Shown here: positions 12,591 to 24,400 of the stretch, piece by piece
Layout of the letters: each line of letters begins with the position of its first letter
Numbering within the stretch: the stretch's first letter is position 1
Source: Oryzias latipes
Taxonomy: Eukaryota; Chordata; Actinopteri; Beloniformes; Adrianichthyidae
Assembly: GCF_002234675.1 (NCBI RefSeq)
Contig: NC_019872.2
Span: 14,567,950 to 14,631,949, forward strand
Length of the DNA: 64,000 nucleotides
Reading direction: 5' to 3'
Made by a program: the position numbers and the translations under genes
Notes under the pieces: model-generated
Databases searched by the model: none
Seen by the model: the letters and a program-made list of their open reading frames with translations, nothing else
Told to the model about the DNA's origin: nothing

Positions 12591-12594
12591 GCTT

Positions 12595-12600
12595 TATAAA
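12595..12600 (+). promoter_or_regulatory. TATA box of the beta-defensin gene
   Basis: A perfect TATAAA lies 51 bases before the defensin ATG. That would place transcription start near 12625 and leave a short 5' leader. An inducible, tissue-restricted TATA promoter fits an antimicrobial peptide gene. Confidence 0.65.
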
Positions 12601-12650
12601 TGAAGCATCAGCCTGTGAGCAACAGTGTGAGAGCTTATTGGCACCCCAAC

Positions 12651-13127
12651 ATGAAGGGACTGGGCTTGGTTCTCCTTGTGCTTCTTCTGATGTTCGCAGA
12701 TGGGGAGGGTAAGCATCAGACAGCATCTAGTTTTAGAGAATAACATCAAAATCACAGCAGATAGGTATAATTGCTCACATTACACTGAACCTGCTTGAAT
12801 GACTGGAGAGTGATCATCACTAGCTGAGCTGCTTTTGATCTTAAAAATGTGGTATGTTCTTTAACAGAAAAAGACCCGGTGATGCAGTATTGGACATGTG
12901 GGTATAGAGGACTCTGCAGGCGGTTCTGTTATGCCCAGGAGTACATTATTGGGCATCATGGTTGCCCTCGAAGATACAGGTACAACTGCAAAGACTAGTT
13001 CCCAAAATTCATACACTTAAACAAAACAAATGTCTTTGTTCTACAGCGGATGTAAGATTTTTAGTGCTTAAGAAATAAACGTGTGTCACACTTTGTTGTT
13101 TTCAGGTGCTGTGCCATGCGGTTCTAA
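12651..13127 (+). CDS. Beta-defensin antimicrobial peptide (complete, 3 exons)
   Basis: Exons 12651-12708, 12868-12979 and 13106-13127 join with GT/AG sites and phases 1 and 2 to give 63 aa. Residues 1 to about 18 (MKGLGLVLLVLLLMFADG) are a signal peptide. The mature part has six cysteines at 30, 36, 40, 52, 58 and 59 (spacing C-x5-C-x3-C-x11-C-x5-CC), with Gly51 just before the fourth, the beta-defensin pattern. It is cationic, with arginines flanking the cysteines (CRRFC, PRRYRCC). Fish beta-defensins are secreted and disrupt microbial membranes; the three-exon layout is typical of the fish family. The sequence resembles my recollection of medaka beta-defensin. Only one copy is visible here. 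It is divergent from spag7. Confidence 0.93.
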
Positions 13128-13343
13128 CACCGGACCTGCAAGAAGCTGAACCTTGAGGTCCGACAGGCTCGATGCAGAGGGTCTTCTGGATGAATCTTTT
13201 TACAGTTTGACTTTAGCGCTCCTACAATTATGGGATTGACCATGAGTGATTTGAAGTGAACTTTAGCACGTTAGATAACCATAAAGTGGATACGTTGTAG
13301 TGAGAGTGGAACTTTTGTTAACTCTCTGAAATGCAGTGCTGCT

Positions 13344-13349
13344 ATTAAA
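13344..13349 (+). terminator. Poly(A) signal (ATTAAA) of the beta-defensin gene
   Basis: ATTAAA lies 217 bases after the defensin stop codon, followed by T/G-rich sequence, which fits a cleavage signal on the plus strand. Confidence 0.5.
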
Positions 13350-13399
13350 CACATGAAAATGACTTACCTGATGTTTCATTGGTTGCGCTTTTTATTCAA

Positions 13400-16300
13400 A
13401 AGGTGTCCCTCCCAAAGATGGCTCTTAATAATGGTTTACCCTCTAAAAAGATTCAAAACATAGTGCTGACACATCCGTGCAACAGAAGTGAGTTCTGAAA
13501 TGCTTTTTCTCTGCACTATACTGACACAATGATGGTCAAGTGACCCAGATAGCTGTTACAGAGCTGGGCTTTTGTGAATGAAATGTCATCGGTCTCTTGT
13601 CTGTTTATGTCATCACACCATTCAGTCTGTCTGAACAACACTGTCTGGAACCAACGGACGACGTCACAATACACCACTGAACTGAAAAGATAATTCATTG
13701 CTGCTTTGTTTGCAGGAATCACATTATAAAACCAAATGTTTGGCTTTGTCTCTCATTTACTGATCTAATTTGCTATTAGATTGATGTGCTTTCAGATCTA
13801 GGAGCAAAAAGTGTCAATTTGAAAACTTCCTACTACGCTAGCATCTTGTATTAATTGAGTCGGCGGAAGATGTCTGATCCCCTCGTCCAGCAGGCATCAC
13901 ATGTCTGCACTCTGTTTGTCAACAAGCGCTGCTGCTGTGCGGCCTGCATTATTGTCTGGGTTTAACCTTTGTACTCGTCAGACAGAACAGTCAGTGACTA
14001 AAGTATAAAGAGGTACACCCACAATGGTGCTGTTTACCCATCTGTCTTTACAAAACTGACAGCATTCAATTACGGTACTGCCCTTCGCTATTACTTTAAA
14101 AGCTGGGAAATAGAACTGCAGGGAAGTAATAAAACCAATGTTTCCTGGTAAATATCAATATTTGTAATGTTTAGATTGTGACAAAAGTGTCTTTGCTTGA
14201 AGAGTCCAGGCTACATTTTCTAGTTTTGGAGCTAGATATTTTTTCTAGAAATGTATAACATAATATTGGTGGTTTAAAATAAAATCAGATTTCTATGTGT
14301 TTCTAAGTTTGACTTTCCAAAAGTTGCAACCCACTCAGGATGTTAGGAAAACCTTCACTGTGATGAGCCAATCCGGCCATAGTATGAGTCATTTTAACTT
14401 TTATCCTGGTTTCTGTTAAAATACATGAAGTGGTGAGCTTTTTTATGAAGAATGTTTTTGGTAGCAGTGGATGCAGTTTGTTTTTTTCTTTTGGTAAACA
14501 AAGAAAAGCATAAAAAAATTTAAAAAAGAAATTAAAATACATCTGGACCTTCCTGCATGCAAGAAGATCAAACTTTACTATGGTCCCCATTAGGTTGTAG
14601 ACAAACAACCAGTGATGTGTAGCAAGAGTCTAAGTTATTTGGCGTTTACATTTGTATTTATTTATTTATTAATTTTCAATGTATTTCACATATCCATCAT
14701 GCCGATCATAGCTATTCAATGGTTTCACTTCAAAATAATTTAACAGCTTCACAGAAAACTGCTTTCAGGGTTTTTTATGCTAAATTATGTTTTTTATCAA
14801 ACACTGTGTGTTTGTCAATGAGTATTTAGACATTTATTCAATTTCTATTTTTGCATACACTTTAAGATAATTCAGATAAACTCTCTGTATTACCACGACA
14901 GGAAGCCAATTCAAGGAACTGCTCAAGCAAGGCTGGAATTTGCCAAAAACAGTTTCAAAAAGACAGGGAGGAGAGAAGTTAAAGAAAAAATATTGTTAGT
15001 ATAAAGGATTAGAAGATTAGAGATATAAGCTGACACAGCCTTCTCATGTTTCACCATATCAACAAATGACACCATGAAAATGTTCTTCTAACCGAAGACA
15101 TGAAGCCCCTGAGCCCCTAGCCAAACTTTCTTGAGAAGCCTCAAAGCACAAGGAGGTTAAAGCGTGGAGTCCTCTGACGGTAACCAATGTGCTCACCAAA
15201 CCTTATAGATCTAAAATCCTCTTGAGTCTTGGCATAATCTGGAAACACTTCTGAAAATAATGTACTAAAAACCATCCTTTTACTGCTTTATTTCTTCTTT
15301 CTAAGTATTCAGGTACTCAGTTGACATTTGTTGTAACATGGAGTTACTAAATTGTCTCTACAATGTGTGTAGAAAAGTGCAGTTATAAAAGCACAACTTC
15401 AGCTTGTTTGGTCATAGGGTTATTCAAGATATAAAGGTTCTGTCAGAACAAAAACTAAAGTGACCAAATCACCAAATTGAAACAATTTAAAAGTTAAACG
15501 CAGAAAAACATATAGATGTCAATTGGGAGGGGGGCAAGGAATGGTGATATTAGAATGTTTTCCCAAAAGAATCAAAGAAAAAGATGACACACAAAAAACA
15601 AAATAAATCAATAGAATTATGTATACTGCTCCCATAACATGAGTGTAACGTTTCTGCGCCTCAAGACAAACTAAACGCTTCATTTTTGTTAACGTTAAAA
15701 CTTCCACTGCACCAAGTGGTTTGTCAAAATGTCTTTATTCTTGACATTATTTTTTGTCTCATACAAAATCTACTCAGATTGAAAGCTTATCTGTGTTGAA
15801 CTAAAGTATTTAGCAAAAAAAAACAACATTCCTACATTATCTACGCTTCAAGACACGTTTATTTCATGAACAAGTCAGAAATGAATGGATAGGAAATACT
15901 TATCAGTACTTGGAACAGGTTTATAGAAAATAACAAAAAATGTGCATGCCGCCTCACTACAACTTATCCTCTTTAATATTTTCAATTCTTAATTTTTCTA
16001 ACAAGTAGACACAACACACAAATTATCTGTGCAAAGGTGCAATATAATTGTGTAATTTCTTTGGGTACTGATCTTTTAAAGACATTTTTAGCTAGCATTA
16101 ACATCCGCCTATTGAAAAAGTAGAAATTTTTAAACATATTTGATCATCTTGTTCTTAAAATATGCAAAGATCCTCAAGAGGAGTTAAAAACTATGATTTA
16201 AAAAGCTTTGTTTTTATGAGTGTGAGCTAACATTTAGTCACTGCTAATATGCCAATATATTTTACAGCTTTTTGGGGAAGCATAAAGGAGATTTGTCTCT

Positions 16301-18400
16301 TGCAGATGACATGAAAGATGTTCAGTAATATTGCAACTACAAAGGCTGTGATTGAATGTCTTAGCTTTGCACAAACTCTAATCTGGAGCTTTGTCAATCA
16401 AACAAAAGCTTCATTTTAGCACTTTGTTATAGAGTGAGATACAAAAGTTCAAGAATCTCAAAATGATTAAAGGGAAATGAGAGTGCACTGACAACAATTC
16501 TCCTTTCAATCTATTTATAAAAAAGGGGGAAAAAACAAGGAAAAAACAAAATAAAGCACTAATCTTACAATGTGCCAGGCAAGACAGAACAAAGCAAAAA
16601 CAGGAGAAAGTCCACATTCATTTGTTGTTACAGAGCAGAACAGCAGTCTGTTAAAGAACAAGAACAGTGAGGGTCTTACTAATCAACATAAAAAAAGCAT
16701 TAAAAAGTAAAAAATAGCAGTTATTAACAGGAAAAAAAAAATTGGTAACTTATTTACAAATTAATCTTTACAGAAAAACAGTTAATCTACTTTTTCCACC
16801 TTATTCTTGCTCAGGTGAGATATTCTGAATGAACCAGCCCCACAAACAAACAAACAAAAACAGAAATTCTCTGTCCTGACTACTAATGAAAAATGCAGAT
16901 ATTACAAAGACAGACAGATCGTACCTCCACAGACCTCACAGAGAGGATTCAGACATACTGTTGGCAAAATCTTGTAAGAAAGCAAAACATCTGTAGAATA
17001 CCTCAATACAAACATGTTCATGTTCAAGTCTTAAAAAAAACATTCGGATTTGAGAGTAATTTCAGCACATTGCTCAATTTAGCGCAATTAAAGATAGAAA
17101 ATCCATCCAAAGTCTTTGATGGAGTCTAAATTTCTCTTTCAGTGATAAAAAGTTTAGAACACGGATGTTTTACAGCCCTGACGATGCTCTTACATCTGAG
17201 GATACCTTTAAAATGGTTATTTTTGAGCCAAACCACCACAAATCAAATGTGATTTGAGGAAAATTAAAAAAATGTATTTTATAAACTAAAGAACTTCGTG
17301 AAGAAACTGCTTGTTTTTTGATAATCTGGGAGTATGATGAATGGAAAAAATTGCAGATTTCAGGAAAACTACTCTGTTCTCAACATTTTTCTCCATCTGT
17401 CATTGAATTTGAGTTAATGACTCAAAAAAAAAAAATCTTGCTCAGGACTAAGCTGATATTCAACATGAACTCCTTCCAAACCGAATGTGAACACACTGGC
17501 TTACTTTTGATAAGCAACTAAATTCTTAAGATCTTTGTGCAACTTCGGAACTTTTCATTGATCTTATTTTTAATGCCAATGTATGTGTTGACAGCTCTAA
17601 AACGTACAAAACTTCAACTTCTGATCGCTTTTTCAGTGATAACGAAAGAATTGGAAACAAACAAGACACTGGGAACAATTGGAAAAAGACGGATGAATTA
17701 CAGATGTTAAGGCTGATGATGGATGGTTTTAAAAATAAGAAGAAAGTTGAACGAATGTGCTCTATGCCACAGGGTTCAAAGCCTAAATCGGGATGTAAAT
17801 AAAAAAAACGAACTGTGACTATGAATTCTGCTCCATCCGTGGTCACTGATAGGCCTCACACTTGTGTACTCAGAATAAAGCACATTATTTGCACTTGGGT
17901 TCTTAAAACCTTTTTTTTAAGGAAGTTTGTTGTGAAATGCAGAGAGCACAGGTCTATTCTGGAAAACAGACTTGACGAATAGACCATTTTGGGAGTCGAA
18001 GAATATTGTAACCTGTTGGGGCTCACAACAGTGGGATGGATGAGATGAGAAACAACCAAAGACAGTCAAACTCTGCTAACAATTATGAATCGGTCTTGTG
18101 CATCGTTACCATGGGGACAGTTAAAAGAAATGAACCAGTCAGCACAATCTTTTTTGTTTTGTTTTGTTTGTGTCATATTAGTTTGCAGAGTCTTAACTTG
18201 GGTGCCCTTGACATTTCTTTTGTGTTTAGTCCCAAATAATTCCAATGGATGCCATTTTTAAACTTTTGGTCCAGGCTTCTTTTCCTGTTTGACTTTCAGA
18301 GTCAACTGTTCCGGAGGATTCCTTTGTAGTCCAGTCCTGCTAGCTGACATGAGTAGACGGTGGCGACTTCTGCTACTCAGTCAATGGTGTTTGATTGGGA
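13400..18400. other. Gene-free region between the defensin and mepce
   Basis: About 5 kb of AT-rich DNA. The right part must include the mepce 3' UTR, whose end I cannot place. Open frames here are short, low in complexity and without recognisable domains. No transposon ends were recognised. I see no supportable gene. Confidence 0.45.
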
Positions 18401-18403
18401 AAG

Positions 18404-21400
18404 TCACTTTTGAAAAACATAGATTGGCCTCTGGAAACCTGTGATTAAAAAAGAAAGAAAGGAGTTTTTAAGAAAGAACTGTGCAGAAGACCTGTAGAGG
18501 AGCTCGGTGTAGACTGTTACCTCTTGCTGAGCACTTGGGAGCTTTAAGGGACTCAAAGCTTGTGAATCCCACCTCACTTGTTAGATATGATGCAAACTGA
18601 TCAGGTTTGAGCCGAATGCTGTGAAAATTCCTGTTGATGTTGTCCTGTCAAGAGAATAAGAAAATAACAGTTTAAAATCTAGATACTTCTTATTCAGCTA
18701 CAAAAGGTTTTGCATGGCGTGTATCATGGCTCAGCTTCTTACAGTCAGCTTCTTCCTCCTCACGTAGGACTCCCAGGGTTGCGGCTCCAGGATGAAGAGG
18801 CCTCCAGGACGGAGATGTTTATAAACCCTCTTGAAGAGCTGTTTGAGGCCACTGTCTCCCCAGTTTAGGTGAACCCATTTGGTGACGCTGAGACACAGGA
18901 TCACGTCGTACTCTGGCCGTTGGGTTAACAGCAGATTTTCATTCTCCAAAACATAATTGGCCTAAAAGAGAGAAGAGGGGGATTCAAAGAAAAGACAGTT
19001 CAGACGAGGGCTGTAGTTGTGGCATAGTAAAGACTTTATCATGTTTTAATTGAGTTTTAATTGATCGTTCATTTCAGGAATACAAGTAACTTGACTTCAA
19101 TTATAGACGGGTTAGTGTCAGCTTTTTGCTTTGTAAAATGAGTTTGCAGAATCAGGAGATATTGTGCCTGAATTTACAGTTCTGGAACATTCACATCACT
19201 TTTCTTTTTAGTTCACTATTAGCTGACCTTTAAACAATAACAGTGAAATAAAACATTAAAGGCCTTGCAAGTGCAATACATAATGTTTCTGGGACAAAAC
19301 CAGATAATGACCCCTGTGGCATCTCCCTTGATGTGTTTGCATAAATACAATCCACATTTTACAGCTCAAATTAAGGGGACAATTCAGTCCAAGCAGCTGC
19401 AGATCAGTTTGTTTTCACTTTACTTGCTGAGAAATGGTTTGCTTTTATTTTTGGTCAGCTGGCAAATAGTTGAAAACTGTATGTGCTTCTTTGATCAGGG
19501 TCAGCAGATTCAATCAATCAACAGCAACATCAGTTTTTCAGCATTGAAATATATTTTTGGAAATATAACTAATTCTATATCAGGCATTTTGGTTGGCTTT
19601 TTTTTTTTGCACTCAATGGACTCTTTTGTCGCACAAACAATGATCATCCTGCTTTTTCAACCCTTGAACTGAGTTCTTTTGTGTACACTAAATGGTGGCA
19701 GGCATTTTAGTGATTTACAGGAGGAGCTTTTTGCTGTGCTCCCATTATCTCTTCCATAAAAGCTGAGGAGGAAATGATTGATTTCATTCACAAACACGCA
19801 GCTGTCTTCAACCAGCCAATTCCATTAGTTGCTCCACAAAACTGATGCAGCTCCAGATCAACATACTGATGAAACGATAAAAACACTTTAGAAAAACTAC
19901 AATACATCTCCAAGCTAGTGGGCTGAGAAAGGTTCAAATCCACACAACTTGAAGAAAATGAGCGCCTGTTTTCAGATTATCACCATGATAATGACAATAA
20001 CACCAGTGTCATTGACACCTGTAACCCACACGTGTGAGAACTCACATTTGGTACAGTGAAGATCCTTGATGCACATTAATACACATTAGGATACGATTTC
20101 ACGTTCATGAATAACGAATAATATTAAAGCCTCATGTAGAATGTTTTATGCTAAGAGGATGTGTTAAATTGACAGGAAAAAATAAAAAGTAGTCTGGCCG
20201 TGCAAAGAATGAGGACATAGTCTGACTAAATGAGAAATTAGACTAGCACAACTTGCATTAAAAGTGTTCTGCAGGGCTCTGTATTGGGGTCGGACTATTT
20301 TCATGCAACGCATACTTTACATAAGTAACCTTATTTGAAGCACTACATCTAATCCCATTCCTGGCTTTTTAATTCTTCCAAAATCAGACAAAAATGGAGC
20401 TTACTTTTCAGCCCTCTGTGTTTAAGGAATTTTACTTTAAACTTCAATTGATGACACAAATTTAGTGTCCCAAGAATATTGTTAGAAACCTCTGTTAACA
20501 CACAACTCTTCTTTTAAATACATAATATCAAAACTTGAGGAAACCCCATTCTGATCAATGACGACAAATTAGTTGCATTTGGTACCTCAGAGAGAACAAT
20601 TGTGTTTGATTAGCATCAACGCTGTCCCAAAATGTTTCCAAAATCCTGTACCAAAATAGTCATTAGAATTTAATGGACACCACATTCCAGGCATGACGCA
20701 CATTCTTGAACACACGTTTACCCTATGGTCTTCACGCTGGACAAACATGGAAGAGCATCTTCTTGTTCTTTTGCTACTTTTTACAAGCACATTTCTGCCA
20801 CCACCTACAGATGGACGAGGCTTGGTGTCAGATTTTAAAGAGGTGCAAATCTCACGAATATTGCTCCAGGCGTTTTTTTTCCACAGCTCTATTCCAATAT
20901 ATGAAAAACATGCTGTCATAAAATTCTGGTGGGGCACAAACCGAATTTCTCCACCATGATCATTTTTAAACGGTTGGCACTTCCGTGAATGAAAAGGGAC
21001 ACCATCCACTTTGATTGGTCAAAGTTAAACGTGGTTTAACCTTCAACTCGTGTTTAATGGCCACACTATGGAGAGAAATTAGACTCAGTCGGATTTGTGC
21101 GTGCGTAATTCTTGATTTGTGCGTAAATTAGGATTTGTGCATAAATTTGGATTTGTGCGTGATTTGTTACTCACATAATACGTTTTGTGTATAAGTTAAA
21201 AAAATGTAAAATGAAAAAAATACAAAATGCAATTTACGTATGCACAAATTAAGATTACAACAGCTCGGAACTACTTACACACAAACACATCTTTAAAAAA
21301 CACGCACGAATCCCTTGTTACGCACACACAAAGCCAAAGTTACGCACGGATCTACCGTGAGACTGTTTTGACGTCTCACAAATTCGTCCGTAAGTGCTGC

Positions 21401-24400
21401 GTTTAAATACCAGTGGAATGCTCGGTCATTAGAATTTTCCTATCAGCCTTCCCTTCTTCACGTATTTCCTTCAGTGGGTGTAGCAGGGCTTAAAAAAACT
21501 TTAAAGGAAAATAAAAATTATTACCTGAGAATATGACGTTCACTTTTAAAGGCTAATATATATATTAAAAGTATATTATTCTCCGAGACTCCGAATTGAT
21601 ACAAAATGCGTAACAGGAACGACCAGTAGGGGGCACTGTTTATTTTCTTCCGGAAAAATCAAAGGCAGTCAAACTGAGAGAGTCACGGGAAGAACGGCGG
21701 CCCATCTCGGTGGTCAGCGCCCCGAAGTAAGTAGCCTCTATGTTCAACACTAACATCTACTGTCTTCATGTATTGATCGAGTCATTGTCTGGATACGTTT
21801 AGAAGGGAAGGCTGATAGGAAAATTCTAATGACCGAGCATTCCACTGGTATTTAAACGCAGCACTTACGGACGGATTTGTGAGACGTCAAAACAGTCTCA
21901 CGGTAGATCCGTGCGTAACTTTGGCTTCGTGTGTGCGTAACAAGGGATTCGTGCGTGTTTTTTAAAGATGTGTGTGTGTAAGTAGTTTCAAGCTGTTGTA
22001 ATCTTAATTTGTGCATACGTAAATTGCATTTTGTATTTTTTTCATTTTATATTTTTTTAACTTATACACAAAACGTATTATGTGAGTAACAAATCACGCA
22101 CAAATCCAAATTTGTGCACAAATCCTAATTTACGCACGCACAAAGCAAGAATATGCATACACAAATCCTAATTTATGCACAAATCAAGAATTACGCACGC
22201 AAAAATCCGACTGAGTCTAATTTCTCTCCATACCACACCTTATGTACATGAAGCCTTAAAGTGGTTGTAGAAACTTGTGCAGTTATGTGAGACTGCAAGA
22301 GTTTTGAACCCGGAAGCCTGAAACAAGCGTTTACGCGTGTTTACAAAGACCACATGTGTCAAACTCAAGGTCCGGGGGCCAAATGTGGCCCGCCATATCA
22401 TTTTATGTGGCCCGCGAGAGCATAAAAGTTTTTAATTTCTTAGAATAAAAAATACAAATTGGTGTGTATTTATTCATATCTAGGGGGAATTGGACTTAAA
22501 ATATCTGATTGACCAACTATACATTAGGACTTAAACACTGTTCATATAACCTAACCTGTCAGAATCAAATTTAAAAGGATTTATGCCAGAATAACAAACA
22601 AACATATGTTTTCTATGAAACTGTTATTGTCAATTTAAAAAGTTTAAATAAATAAATAAATAATGAGTTATTTAACATTAAGGAGTAGTTACATTTATTT
22701 TTCATTACATTTAGTTACATGTATAAGTTATATCTGGTGCTTTGAGGACAGCCGCCATGCTGATGTGGCCCTCAGTGAAAATGAGTTTGACACCCCTGAC
22801 ATAGACTCTTCATTGGAAGCTTGAACGCGCCTCGGCGAGGGTGGTGTGAACGTAACTTCAGACTGACTGCAGGAGGGACTGAGTTGTCTAGTTATAATGG
22901 TGCATGCCTTTACTGCAGTGTCTGTGTTATTTCTGCATGCTCTTTTTCTTTAAACGGTGGAGCAAAATGCTCTCTCGGATTACCACAAAACAGCAGTTCA
23001 AGTACTTGCATGAGCATCTGACTTGTAGTAAAAGGAGTTAAAAGACTGATGTGAGCAGCAGCTTAAACACTGCATCCAAGATGGCAGAGACTGTGGCACT
23101 CTGCAGCCTCACAATGATCTCAGGTGAGAACAAGAAGGCCCGACTCTCCAGTCTCTGGTCTCAGCACTTTGGTGGAAGCAGCATTTTATGCTGTTAAATA
23201 TTCATTAAGTATTGACTTCTGCTGTCTTCTAAGGAAACTAAAATACTGTCCGTACAAATAGATGAGTCGTTATTTTTTACTACTAATGTTTCCATAACAA
23301 CTAGATTAGATTAGCCACATATGTGCTGACTTGCTAATTGACTTAGCATGCTCCTGTTAGTTGATTAACACGAACAAAAAAAAAAAAAGCCAAGATTCCA
23401 ACAGCTATGAAGACAATGGAGGACATTCATACAAACAAAGATCCTCATTATATACACTGACATGTAGACAAGAAGAATGTGCAAATTCTCTTTTGAAGTC
23501 TGGAAGCAGAATAATACATTTCTGTGATTTTTTGACATAGCTAAGACATTAGAAACACGTGAAAACTACGAAGATTAAAATGGAATTGCCCAACATCAAC
23601 GTACCTTGATAAAGGAGACATTGGCAGGAAATTGCCCGGGCTGAGGGGTGGGTGTTTCGGTCAAAGGAGGTGCAGCGATGGGTCCTCTGGAGATCCGTAG
23701 AGACACGGGAAAGGAGCAGCTCACTGACTGATCAGCGCTTTGCTTTTCACAGTCTCCTTGTCCTGTCTCTCCTGTTTTGTCATCTTGCCTTGGAGTCCCT
23801 ACATCATCTGTGTGACAGAAGCCATTGTCACTCTCAGCCTCCGCAGTGCCTCTTTGTCCTCTCTCTGCTTTGCAGTGCTCCTCTCTGCGCTCGGTGTCCC
23901 TGTGCTTCTCGTCTGTCCCCGTGCTGACATCCTTGTCATTTCTTTCTTCCTGTTTAGCAGCTTGTCTGGCCTCCTGGGTTTGCAGCTCAGACAGATAATG
24001 CCTAATGTTTTTACGAGCTGCATGGATCAACCCACCATCTATATCGAGCCCCAATATGCGTGCAGGCCGCAGCATTTTGGCAATGTAGAGTGTTAAGTGA
24101 CCTGAATTGCACCCCAAGTCCAGCACATCTTTACCTTCAAACCACTCCGGACGCAATACACGAACACGCGGGTCTTCACTGTTGCCCGGGTTGCGATAAC
24201 CATAATATTTATTGTAGTTTCCATACTGGAACTTCTTTTGGTGTCCTTTTGCCTGACTGTGAGGTTGCTGGTACGAACGTGACCCCCCTCCAGTTTTGGG
24301 ACCAATTTTTGGTGTGTGAAAATAATTTTGTGCTCCGCCTGTACCACAACTTTTGTCATTTGGTGCTAATTTACCGCTGGGAGTAGAATGGGTGACAGGA

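Noticed and set aside
20587-21009. 140-codon minus-strand frame in mepce intron 1
   Set aside because: It lies in a dispersed repeat; the related copy at 43.4 kb does not keep it open, and no domain was recognised.
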